Source: Ettlia oleoabundans (lineage: Eukaryota; Chlorophyta; Chlorophyceae; Chlamydomonadales). Taken from it: a DNA stretch of 59,868 nt. The notes under the pieces were generated by a model that did no database searches, had not been told where the DNA came from, and was given only the letters and a program-made list of their open reading frames with translations. How positions within the stretch are numbered: position 1 is the first letter of the stretch; the number at the start of each line of letters is the position of its first letter. The stretch lies in the NCBI GenBank assembly GCA_019693395.1, contig JAAMXP010001306.1, forward strand, positions 2,248-62,115, written 5' to 3'. The position numbers were made by a program, and so were the translations under genes. Positions 12,518-24,087 of this stretch are shown one piece after another.

Positions 12518-12631
12518 AATTCAATTGAAGCTCACTTGCTAAAGTTCATATAAGCCACAACGGAGTGGCTAACAACTAACTACTTTGCTGATGGTTGATG
12601 CCAGCCACGCGTTGCATTTACTCGCCATCAA

Positions 12632-15600
12632 CTACGAAAGCGCGAACAGCAGCTGCTCTTCAAGCTCCTCCCACTGCCCATAATCTGCAGCGATAAGTGC
12701 AGCATCAAAAATATCCTGCTGCACCGTGAGCTCATAGCTAGTCCAGCTCTGCACCACATCCTGCACAGCGGGGGGACGTGAGGAGTTGCATTTAGCTGAG
12801 CAAGAAGCCGGGGTAAAGTAAAGAGCGCAGCGATATGTGTTATGAATGAGCCGTAAGGGTCATAGAACGGGGCTCTGACGATAGCCAAACTACCAGAGCT
12901 TACCCTTAGGGTTGATCCGCCTTTGTTTGCCAGCACCAGCAGGCGCAGCGGGCGCAGCATGCTGTCAGGGTTGTCCGTGGCGGCAGCAGCAAGTGCCTCT
13001 AATGCCTGCTGCACCTTGCGCTGCCTGGCCTGCGCAGCGCGATCTGCCAGTGCAGGCCCTGCACCAGGAAGGCTGCCGCTGCCCGCCCCTATTAAGCTGC
13101 CGCTGCCCCCACCTGCAGCTGCAGTGGGCAGCAGCTGGGTAGGTGCACTCCCAGCAAATGCTGGCACTGGTGCTGGCTGCAACGCATCGGCAGGCTGCTG
13201 CTGCTGCTTTTGCTGCTGCTCCAATGGCTGGCGCTGCCGTTGCTGTTGGTAGGTTGGCGCTTCACGCTGTGGTTGCGGCGGCATTGGATTGACACCTGCG
13301 TCCTCCTGATCTGCTGGCTCCACTCGTTTGACCGCCGGTCGCTTCCGTCGACGGCGCTGCTGCTGCAGTGGCACAAGGGACTGGCCGGTCTGCCTTCCAA
13401 AGGAACCATCTGGTGCCGGAGGTGGCTGTAGGGAGGGGGAAACGCCTGCGGCCGCCTGTCTAGGCAGACCGTCTGCAGCCGAGGCTAGCACGCCTAGCCA
13501 GTCAAGGGTTGAAGCAGCACCGTCAGCTGCCGCATTCGTAGCTGCCCTGGCCTTGGCATCTCCCTGCACTGCTGCGGCAGCGGGCAACACGGGACCATTT
13601 GCAGGCGCCGGCTCCGCTTTGATTCCTGGGCGCTCTGCCACAAGTGGCGCAACCGTTGAAGGTTGCAGTGCCGGACCGGCGCCTGCGGGCGGGGACTGCG
13701 CCGCAGCTGGCGTGGTGGCTGGGTCAGCAGGTGATGGCAAGGTGGCCAGCAACTCTTCACAGACTTCCTCTGCCACAACTTTGACGTAGGATTCAACCTC
13801 CCCAACTGCAGCGAGAGGCCGGGCAAGTGGTACGACCTTGGAGAAGCAAAAGCATAAAGCATGAATCTACCAATCTGCCAGGCCACCCCTGGGCCATGTT
13901 ACATGGTAAAGAATGTGTGTGTTGGACCGTCACAACATGACTCGCGTTATCGACAGCAGTGGAAAGCGAGACAACCATGCCTCCTCACCTCCCAGCTGCT
14001 GCAAGTCAGTCGCCCACTTGGAGTAAAAGCTGCAGCGACAACGACAAACAGGGAGAGGGCGTAATGAGCCTAGGTTTAGCACCAATGGCAGGAAAGTAGA
14101 TCTGAGCCTCCTGCGACCATGCCCCTGATAGCACTGCGAGGAGCCTTTCACTGGTATTATGCGGGAACGGTTCTGCACAATGCGCTGCCAGCACATATGC
14201 GCCCACCTGAGGGGATGGTTCAATGGTGGCAGGGGTGGCCCATTGGTTCCAAGCCCTGCCCCTATGCTCCTGCTGGTATTCTCCTGTTGCTCCAACCCAG
14301 CAACACGGTTCTTGTCATCTTGATCTTTTGGCACTACTCCCCCTTCTGACAGCCAGCCCCACACAGCCAGCAGGTCCCGGGCCACCTCCGCCTGCTCAGC
14401 AGCGGACAGCCCCTCCGTTCGCAGCTGCAACAGCAACAGCAGCAGCATTGGGTGCTATCAATGCATCAGTGGCTGGGTAAGGTTACAAGCAGCCAGGAAC
14501 ACTGGCTGGCTGGCCACCGCCACATTACTGCGCAGCAAACAATGATACAATGTGGGTAACTTTTAGGAGACTCACCGGAACGAGTTGGCCTGCCGCGTTT
14601 CTGCCGGCTGCCGCTGCGGCCCAGCGACGCTCATCATGGTAAAACACAACTCCAACCCGCCTCCGCTGACCCGGCACCTCGCTTTGCGGCTGTTGGGGCT
14701 GCGGCAGCGGCGGCCGACCTTGCGCCCGCTGCTGCTGCACCGCTGCCGGCCCCTTGCGCTTGCGCCTTGTCTTCTGCCGCTCTTGATCCTGCTGCTGCGA
14801 TCCATCCTCTGCCTTCAGCTCCTGCTGCTTCCTAGGCAGGCCTTGCGACTGGTTCTCTCGCTCCTGAGCTTGCTGTGCCTGCTGCTGCAGCCGCTGTTGC
14901 TCCTGTGAGTGGGCACCAGCCAAGGGAGCGCCTCGCTGGCCTGGCAGAGGGTCCTGTGGCACTATCACAGACAGGAAGCTCACCATCTGCTGCGGGGTGC
15001 GAATCTGCCTGCAAATACAATGCAAACGGACCACTAGCATTGAACAGAGGGCTGCAGCGGTGGAGCCTACCCATGCTGCCCAGCAGCCGGCATGCATCTT
15101 TCTGATTTTTTGAGGATACAACCCCGAGCAACTAGTAAGCCAGCCAGCCTGCCAATCAGTGAGCGCAATGGGCTGGGTTACCTGATCTGCTGCATCAACT
15201 CCTCGTCCTCCCGATACAGAGCGCCAGGCAGGTTCAAGGTGGGCACCACCTCACTGCCATGGCCAGCACCCGGTGCCAGCCTGCCACCATCAGCACCACC
15301 AACGCTGCCACTGCGGCAAGAGCTTTCGCCAGACCCTGCTGTGGTGGCCAATGCAGCTGCCGCCTTCATGGCCTGCACTTCGTCTGCCATGCTGTCACCG
15401 CTGCTGCTTGGCTCTGCATCATCCTCAGAATCATACCCGTACCCATCGCCCTCCAGTAGCTCTTGTAGGCTCCGCTGCAACAGGAAAGCCAGCGACAGAT
15501 TCTTCCATCAACCACTTTTGGGATCCTGGTTCGGGCAAGAGCATTACTCAAGGTTGCCTCGGAGACTGCAGCATATATAAACGGTATGCAAAACTGAACG

Positions 15601-18600
15601 CCTATTGCTTACAATCACCTTATGCCTGCCTCGTGGCTGCTCGCCTTCTGCCGCAGCGTCTGGTTGCGTTTCCTGCTGCCAAAGCAGCACCAAGTCAGCA
15701 ACCACTGCCGCCCGCTGCTGGTCCAGGCGCCCGTACCAGGGTCGGCTGCGGTGGCCGGGGCACTTGACCTGCAGCAACAGTGAACGGTTGGAACCAACAA
15801 AGGCAGAACGCTGGCAGACTCAGCGCGCTGCCGTGCAGCACACAAAAGCCACTCCATTGGAAACACACATTGACAGCTGGCCAAAACAACCACTGGCTTG
15901 CCAAGTTCGCAGTGCAGCCGCTTACATAGACGCCCCACTTTTGCGCAACGCCAGGTCGCGGCGGGTGCGCCCCTGCCACCTCAGCATTTGGTTCCAAGTC
16001 AGCAGCCAGCAGCATCGCCTCCTCCACGCTAGCGGTGCATTGTGGCTGAAAAGGAAGCTCTCCAGTATCTTCTGGCAGCGCCACTTGTGGCCCCTCCTGC
16101 TAGCACACCAGGGCAGGGCGCGAAACAGGTGCAGTGTATTCAAGCGCTTGGGAGCTTGCAGAACTCAAATCTGCTGATTGCCGCCCTCCGTGCCCCGCCC
16201 CAACAAAGCCGCCTGACAACTGCCTGACGCGAACTCCCATCCACGTCCCCGCCCACCTGCCAGTTCCCGTCAGCTTGTTCCGCCACCATAAAATCCCCAT
16301 CCTCAGAATCATCGTCAGACTGAGGCTGCTCCTGGCGGAGGATGGAAGCCAGCCGGCCGCCAGCGCCACGTCGCTTGGAGCGCCCCACGCCGCTGGGCCT
16401 GCACCCGCACGCGTGGGTGTGATGCAAGACAACGAATGATGGTGGAAAGTGTGACTGGAACGGGTGGGAGAGAACCTTGGGAGCTGAAAACATTTCCAAC
16501 ATGCTTGCAATGCAGGCACAAGACCAAAGGGAAGGCAACCTTGGAAAAGGCCGCCGAGGAACCCGAAAGGGAACTTCCCTTCTCTTTGGTGCAGAGACCA
16601 GCTACTCAGCTACCTAAATCACTTACCCATCCAGGCTCTGCACAGCCAGGCTATGCATTGCATTATCATCAGTCTCTTCCTCATCCCAGTTTTCATCCCA
16701 GGCATACACCTCGCCCGCGCTGCCCTCCCCCGACTGCCTGCTCTGGCCCCCTTTGCGCTTCTTGCTGTTGGCCAGCCCTGCAGCTGCAGCCAGGCTCCTC
16801 GGTGCCGACACAGGCAGGCCAGGCAGCTGTGGCAGTGGTTCATTCCTGCGCAAAAACAGGTGCCCCAGAGGAGCGACTTGCGAGATGTCATTTGAACTTT
16901 GATAGAGCAACTCCTACATTGCCCATAAGATCGGGCAGGGTGCATAGGCTGGGATGGATGCATCCACAGCATCCGACCTGCATGCCGGCCACTCACTTGT
17001 CCAAGCGCTTGACAGTAGCCTGCAAGTGCTGGTTGTTGCAGTGCTGCTCCTCCAGTACAATTAGCAGTCGGCTGTCCACTCCCGCATGCAGGTGCTCCAA
17101 GACAGCACGCAGCGCTGTGGGCTGCAGTGCAACACAACGGCAGGCGGCAGTCCGACATTGCGCTTGTGTAAACCCCTCGCACATAGCATTATCGGGACTC
17201 AAGCCCAGAGTAACATCAGTAAATTTGGGTGGTTTCCTTATTGATACCTTATTGCATGAAAAAACTAATGGTGGCTGCTACATTTGCCGCCACAGCAGTA
17301 CAAGCAACCCACACCTGCAGCTGCATGCCATCATCGGTATGAAGCAGCCGCACATCCCAAGTAGGCACATCGCTAGAAGCCCCCTTCGCTGCCACAGCGG
17401 CGACTGATCCACCTCCAGTTGCCGGCCCCTCTGCGGCAACGCTGGCTGCTGCCGCAACGCTGTCGGCCTGCCGCAGGCGAAGCACTCGAGGACAGCCCTG
17501 CTCCGCTGCTTGACCCAGCAACTGGTCCACCCAGAACCAGTACACGCCGACTGCACAGCAACAGGTGGCAGAACAAGCCCAGAGCACAGTCATGAATCTC
17601 CACCGATCAACAAAATTTTGTTCATTTGACCCTTAACCACCTAAATGCTGCAACCCACCCACTTAGCCACCAAGCCTCCACCCTCAGAGCCATGACAGGC
17701 ATCTGTGCAGGTATCTGGACAGTGGAGTCTCCTCCATACCACTCACAGGGCAGGTAGACCCGAGGCTTGGGGCCATTGCTGGGCTCCAGGTTACCCCTGG
17801 TCAGTTCTTTCAGCCAGGCACGGCTCGTAGCCTGGAACTTCTGCAGATGGCACCATAAGGAACACCGAATGCAGCAGTTTAGCAGGCAAGTGGGCAAGAG
17901 CTGGACAAGACGGTGAGGAGTGTGTGGACTCACAAACAGGGTAACAAGCCATGTGCCAGCAATGGAGAGCTGGGCACCTTGCATACAACACAGCACAAGG
18001 GCAAAAAGGAAAGAACTGAATACGCACGGCACTGCGCATTAAAAAGAAACGCACCGCTTTTCCCCGGTGGCCACCGTTGCTGCATGCGCTTGCAGGCCGA
18101 GAGGCATGCGCTGGTCGTGCGACCTTCATAGAGACTGCCCTGCGCTGCATAGGTTGCCGAGCACGGAGCGCCGCCTGAATGGCAGTCCAACCTCCCTGCA
18201 ATATAAGAAAAGTCAATGATGGTCCGCCTGAACACGCAGGCGCATGTGACGGCCTGGCAGCAGAGCGCGACATGGTTGAAAACAAGTGTACAAGAAGCCT
18301 ATGCAGTACTCATAAGAACAGGAACTGGTGCGCTACAATGGCGACAGCCGGGGAATCAACTCGGGCTCAGGTTACACAATGCTGGAACGTGACCCACCAT
18401 GTCTGGTTGCCAGGTGACGGTCAGTGGCATGAGCTGGCCCAGCAGCTGCCCGGCACACCGGCCACATACAGCCTTGTGCTCTGGCCGGCCAATGCGCTGC
18501 ACAAAAACAGGAAAACAGGACAAATTGGCAACTTCGAGAGGCCTTGCACAACTTCAAGACGCATCAATTGGCCATGCCGCGAAGATGCAGGCTGCAGGAA

Positions 18601-19446
18601 CAGACATAACCGCAGGTGTTCAGCTGCCGTTCAACTGCCCAGCTTTTCCAGCACCAGCGCACCGACCTGCATGCGCTGCAGATGGCTGCCCTCAACTGGT
18701 GGCTTACGGCACAAGTCACACACAAGCTCAACCGCCACTGCATCCAATTGCTGTCCTTCGCTGTGCTGTCCTTCAACTATCAACGTCCCGGCATCCATAT
18801 CCATTGCCTCAGGCTGCCCCTGCTCTCCCTCGGAGCCCGCCTGCTGCTCCAGCAGATGTAGATAGCGCCTGAGGTGGGCCAGCATGCCATCCCACAACGC
18901 TCCCTTGTCAGGGAAGACGCTGCGGTGACGGACCTCTTCTAGCTCCTTCAAGCGCTGCCGCAGCTCGGGAGGGGAAGTGGGCTGGTCGAAAAACATCTGA
19001 CGGAGCTCAGGCAAGTCGAGCGGCGGCCCTTCCGGTGCTGGAGGCGGCGTCGCCACAGCGGCCGCTGCTGCCGCCTCGTCACTTCCTGCTGCATGTCGCA
19101 GAGGAGGCTGGTGCCCGCTGCCTGCCCCCGTTGACGCCGCAGCTCGCTCCTTTGCTGATGCTTCCTCCAAGGGGGGTGGCTGCTGGTTGGACGCTGCTGA
19201 TGCACCAGGTGCTGCTGCTTGTAAGTGGGGAGGCGGCGTGTTACATATAGCGGGGGCTGTTTCTGCCAAGGACTGCGTTGCGGTGTTGGCATGGAGAAGG
19301 CCTTCACCAGCATTTGGGAGACGACCGGTGGGCAGGCTGACGCCGACAAAGGCGCTGGCAGGTGAGTGGGCAGGTGCGTCCGCTACTGGCGCGGCGCCTT
19401 CAGAAGCGGAGGGAAAATCGCGAGTAGGTTGGCCAGCCTGCTCCAT
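12632..19446 (-). CDS. Gene E: B3-like plus AP2-like regulator
   Basis: ATG at 19446 (MEQAGQ). Exons recognised: about 18708-19446, 17747-17839, 17315-17548, 17000-17135, 16624-16845, 16250-16405, 15926-16100, 15620-15768, 15183-15478, 14573-15008, 14300-14440, 12904-13805 and 12632-12760 (stop TAG). Small exons near 18050-18200 are likely but not fixed. The early exons resemble a B3 domain: WLKELTRGNLEPSNGP, PRVYLP, TWDVRLLHTDDGMQL and a closing RLLIVLEEQ then ATVKRLDK. Later come acidic stretches (WDENWDEEETDD; QSDDDSEDGD), the degenerate AP2-like domain (KWGVY, intron, RLDQQRAAVVADLVLLW, LNLP, EELMQQIR), the R-Q-I-R-T-P-Q-Q-M motif and the shared C-terminal module (DSMLRPLRLLVLANKGG; VVQSWTSYELTVQQDIF). 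Plant RAV factors also combine AP2 and B3, but in the opposite order. Role as a nuclear regulator is inferred. Confidence 0.66.
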
Positions 19447-20246
19447 TGCGCAGGGTGGTGTTGCTGGAGGGCCTTTAAATTGAAGGCTCGTGGCAAGGGG
19501 TCGCCTCGTGCTAGACCTGCGCTCACACGCAAGAAGTGGAGTTAGCGACGCTCCTGTGCACTTGTGCCGGCGAGGGGCGCGGAAAATGTCCCCGTAAGAC
19601 CATTCGCAGCCAAGTCTGCCCAAAAACACACCTACCTGCCCTCCCGGCCTATCTAGCTGCCTCAGGCACCGAGTACTGCAATACCGATGTCATTCGTTCC
19701 CCAGCGCCTCGCAGCGTTGCACAGCGGGTTGGTGTTTAGGCCACTGCATTTACCTCATCGCCGCGGCATCTTTGCACGGCGGCGCGCATGCGCTGCCGCA
19801 CCGCGGCGCATGAGACATCTTGACCTTCTCCTGCACAGGGCTCGTGTGGAGTCTATAATTCTTCACGACGAGCTGATTACGTTGCCGTTGCGACTGGAGG
19901 GTCTGTGTTCGCAGTCCCGGCCTTGGCAGGGGAGGGCCAGGTGACGAGCAAATGCAGGCGCGTTTCTTCTAGCACCATTATCAAGCGCAACTCGGCAACC
20001 CCCTGGGTTTCTTGCCCGCCGCTGGGTTGTTACCTGGCTGAAGCTGGCGGCCCCCCTTTGCCGCTACCAGGAGAGCCTTCCTGTCTTTTGGACCAGTGCT
20101 AAAACGTGCCACATAAATCGCGAATCGGTCACAGCGCACCGCAACAACTGGAAATGGAGGCTTAAGCTCCGCCGTCGGCCCCAGCGAGCGGCAGCTCCCA
20201 GTGCCTGCAGAAGGGGGATGGGCTGTTGAGAATAGTCATTGTGAGT
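19447..20246. other. Divergent intergenic region between genes E and F
   Basis: About 800 nt separates the starts of E (minus) and F (plus). A plus-strand open frame at 19687-19944 is Arg-rich, with no recognisable domain; it could be a 5' exon of F or chance. No convincing TATA element or known operator was seen. It presumably holds both promoters. Confidence 0.4.
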
Positions 20247-22758
20247 ATGGCGTGGCAACAGCAGCAGCGAGAGAGCATGGACGCACTGCATCGGGATGAC
20301 AAGCAGCCGTTTCAGGGTGACCAGCCACCAACCGTCGTGGCCTTGCGGTGCGACGTGCCAGTCAACGACGGCCACGCCTGCGACCCGCCAGGCCACGTCC
20401 GCCAACAGCCGAGCACCATTCCGCAGCTGGTTGACCAGCCACCACTGGGACCGTCAGCTAGCAGCCGGCAACAATCCAGACATCATGCAGCGGTGCTGGA
20501 GCTGGCCGCCGCTCACTCCCACGACATCTTCCGCATGGCGCTCTTTGTGAGGCGCACGCTAGGCCTGCTGCCGGGGGAGGTTACAAGCCTGTCGTGCATG
20601 CTGGGCACGCCGCACCTCAAGGGACAGGTGAATGCAGGAGGTTGATGCTACGGCAGTCGCACCTGCATCAATGCCCATGGCTGAAATCTGCAGGTGCCTG
20701 CAGTGCGATATTTGTCCTGGATGTCTTTCAATAATGCGTTGAATGCGTAATAAATGACTTGCGCACATTTTATTGTGCCAAGCAGGAGGTGCGTGTGCAA
20801 GGCCTGGATGGCAGCGTGCTGGGCCGTGGGAAGCTTGTTGATGAGGAGAGCGTCAGCTGCAGCTGCCAGCAATGTGGTGGCCTGCGTCGCTTCAAGCTGT
20901 CCGAGTTTGCGGCGCACTGCGGCATCAGCACCCAGCGCTCAGACGAGGCGGTTGTCCTGGAAGGTGCGTGATGTGTGTGCTGTGGTTGTCGCAGTGAGTA
21001 TGTGTTGCAAGTTTGCCCCATTGTGCAGCAATAGTCCTTGGCTGGGCCTCTTCCCCAAGGCTGGCACGCTATCACCCCCTCTCACTTTGCTGCTGCGCCA
21101 GCCCCTCAACCCTGCCTGCCTAGGTGCAGAAATCGACCGCAGCCTGTGGCAGATGCTCGACCTGGTGAACAACCCACACGTGCTTGCTGCCGTTGAAGTA
21201 GCCGGGGTCGACCCCCACGATGATCAGTGCCATCGGTGCGGAGACGGCGGCGAGCTGCTCTGCTGCGACGGCTGCACAGCCGCCTACCACCAGCAGTGTG
21301 CAGGGCTAGAGTCAGTGCCTGAGGTGGGTGAAGGGGCGGGCAACTGTGAATACCTGGTGGCGGAATGACTGAACAGTGGCTGGGCCGGGCAGGCGTCTGG
21401 CAGAAGTCGGCAGGTTGTGGATCATAGACCTTGCTTGTATGGAGCGCATCAGACAAAGATGAGGTCAGTTTTAGATGGAGCCTCTGACATCTTGCAATCA
21501 ACTGGCGTGGCTGCCTTGCTGTCTGCAGGGCGACTGGTTCTGCCCACTGTGTGTGGCCGAAAAAGCCCAGGTGGACGTCAAAGCTGTGGCACCTGGGCGC
21601 AGCCTGTACCAGTCCCAGGCGGCTTCAACATGGCCACCTTCGCAATTGCAGCAGCAAGAGCAGTTGTCGTCAGTGCCACCGCGTGCGTCAGGAGCGGGAG
21701 GTTGGGCCGTGCTGCAAAGTCTGAGCTCCTCACGGGGCCCCAGGCGTCAACCTGCCCAGCAGCGCTTGACTGAAGCCCTCACTCCCTCAGCAGAGACACA
21801 TGGACCCACATGCATGGATGGCAAGCAGCCTTATAAAGCTTTGTCGTCTGCCGGGATTGACAATTGTTCGGCGCCAGCCACTGAGCAGCCTGATGCCAAG
21901 CGGGTCAAACAAGAGGGGGGAGATGAGCAGTTACGTAGTGTGCACAAGCCAGTCCTGCCCGGACCATTCACAGCGCCTGCAGCCCCAGCAGCAGCCGCAG
22001 CTGCAAAAAAAGGCACAGGAGCGGCAGCAGCAGCAGCGGACTCCACAACAGGGTCACATAGAAACACCATCAAGATCCGGCTGTTAGTGCGCAATGTTCT
22101 GGGTGGACATCCGGTGCCTAATGAAGGCATCCCGGCTGGTAGGGGCAATGCTGACATTGGTGGCAGCGTAGCGGCAGGGTCGGCAGGTGGGAGGCAGCCC
22201 CATGTGCAGCAGCTGGCTGAGGGAGAGCCGACCTCGCAACCTTCGTGCCATCTTACTGTCCATCAACAACAACAGCCTGCAACAGACACTATCCAGCAGC
22301 AAGGCCAGCAGCAGCAAGCGCCCCAGCAGCAGGAGCCGGTGTCATGCGTGCAGCAAAATGCAGGTGGGGCGAGCACCGTGGCTGCAGGGGTAAGCACACA
22401 GAGAGCGCTATTTATGGCCACCCTGGCACTCCTGCAGCGAAATGAGGTGCCGCAAAAGCAACTAGAGGTGAGAGCTGAATGTTAGTCTGCGGGGCTGTGG
22501 CTATGAGTCTGCACTGTTGTGCGGCTTACTGCTCGTGCGGGAGGGAATTGATTTTCTCACTACGAACAAAGGTTCATGCATCACGTGATAGCTTGCAGGC
22601 CCAATACCTGACACAAGTAGCTGCTTCTTTTGCAGGCCTTCCTGCGGCACTATGCATTGCTCCCTGCGCATGAGCGGCAGCAGGCTTGGCTGCAGCTCAA
22701 AGCATGTGGATCAACCAGTGAAGCACTCACTTATGTATCGAGAGCACTGCAGACTTAA
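20247..22758 (+). CDS. Gene F: PHD-finger protein with TDBD-like domain
   Basis: Exons: 20247-20627, 20786-20961, 21125-21323, 21529-22467 and 22636-22758 (stop TAA); all junctions keep frame. The second exon encodes a Cys-rich segment (VSCSCQQCGG, then FKLSEFAAHCG) resembling the Tify-domain-binding domain that precedes PHD fingers in plant IDM1/ROS4-type proteins. The third and fourth encode a C4HC3 PHD finger: CHRCGDGGELLCCDGC, YHQQC and, after an intron, DWFCPLC. The finger is complete across the splice. A long Gln/Ala-rich disordered region with a KRVKQE basic patch follows, and a short helical C-terminus (FLRHYALLPAHERQQAW). No acetyltransferase domain is visible, unlike the plant IDM1 family. 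Inferred role: histone-tail reader in a chromatin complex. The PHD call is near certain; the TDBD call is moderate. Confidence 0.85.
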
Positions 22759-23005
22759 GGCCGTATGTGATCTGCAACATCGTGACCTCTAAATTGAACA
22801 CTGCAACTTTATCACAATGTACAGCGAGAGATTCTTTGCATTGCAACTTGGAGAGTTGAAGGTATTCAAGTGTTGTTATGCCAACGCAGGCGTCCTTACA
22901 GTAATCAGTGGAACTGATGGGCTTTTTTGATATATCAAATAAATACACCTATAGCAATACATCAAATTGGTTCAACAACGTTCTCGAGACCATCATCTAA
23001 TGACG

Positions 23006-23511
23006 TTAGTCATCACCAGACCACTGCTGCCACACCGCCGCGCTGGGCCGGGACTCCAGATCACCTTTGGCCCGGTGCTTGGCTGGTTCGGGTTTCCCAT
23101 CTGCACCCTGTGCTTCCTCCTGCTGCGGAGGTCGACCATAAAACAAACGGGAGGCTCCACCAACCAGCGCCCGGCCTGGAACGGGGTCGTGAGGTTTGTC
23201 AGGCTCCTCCAGTGCCACAGCGCCGATGCCGCCAGCAGAGCGAGCGAACGCGCCGACTGACTTGGGACCTGCACCAGTTACCGCCATGGTGTAAGTCGCA
23301 TGCTAAGCACGCACAATAGCAGCAAAACAGGCCTCGCTAACCGCCACTTGGGAGCGCTCCGGACCACTCCTCACCTTTGTCGTCCTTGGCCACCATTGCG
23401 GCCAGGTTGATTACCACTGGATCATCAACAGTGCAGTCCTGCCCTGCTCTCGTAGCATCCTGGGACTCCATAGGTCCACAAGTGTCCGACGAAGGCAACG
23501 GGCCGTTGCAC
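23006..23511 (-). CDS. Gene G: small protein of unknown function, 5' end unresolved
   Basis: Two minus-strand exons join in frame: 23375-23511 and 23006-23268 (stop TGA). They encode DDPVVINLAAMVAKDDKG, then PKSVGAFARSAGGIGAVAL and a Pro/Glu-rich C-terminus. The upstream exon or exons, somewhere between 23530 and 24000, were not identified. No domain is recognised. The acceptor and donor sites and the clean open frame support a real gene. It is convergent with F (247 nt between stops) and divergent from H. Confidence 0.45.
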
Positions 23512-24087
23512 CTGAAGTTAACAGGGTCTGTCAGGCATGATGTAAGAACGGTTTGATTGATCTAGGTGCCACCAGTGCTGACATGGCACATGTTGCGGAC
23601 GTGTGCAAAAGGTATGCAGGGTGGCGGGAGGTTTCCGGCTGCTTCCCCCCACCACTAAAGTTGTGAATAGCAAACACTCATTTACCACTGTAGCTCCATG
23701 CCCCAACATTTCAGCATCTCTCGTGCATTAAAGCAAGAACGGAAGTGTGCACGCTTGGCTTTGTGTTTGCTTACGTCATACAACACTCTTACGCTGTCAT
23801 ATGCATGATGCAGCATTTATGACATGCAAGGATGACACAGATTGTTGAAATCCATCTGCCAAGACAGCTTGGAACAATGTGGCTTGCCTGCGGTCTGACA
23901 TAACGCCGACGGTCCACCGTCACTGGCGGCGCTGACGTGGCAGTAGCGGCGCTTCTGGCAGGAAAAGAGGCCCACACACACTCAGATCGTATTCATTTTC
24001 CTACACGCTACGTTTGAATTCGCGCTTGCCTGGGCACGCGCGGTGTATCGTGTGATACTTGATCACTTCGTGCGCTTTGCGCCGCAA

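Noticed and set aside
19687..19944. Arg-rich open frame upstream of gene F
   Set aside because: No domain and no phase-matched junction to F was found; kept only as a note in the intergenic entry.
22000..22400. CAG/GCA runs as a microsatellite or CRISPR-like array
   Set aside because: They are irregular glutamine/alanine codon runs inside coding exons, with no constant repeat and spacer pattern.
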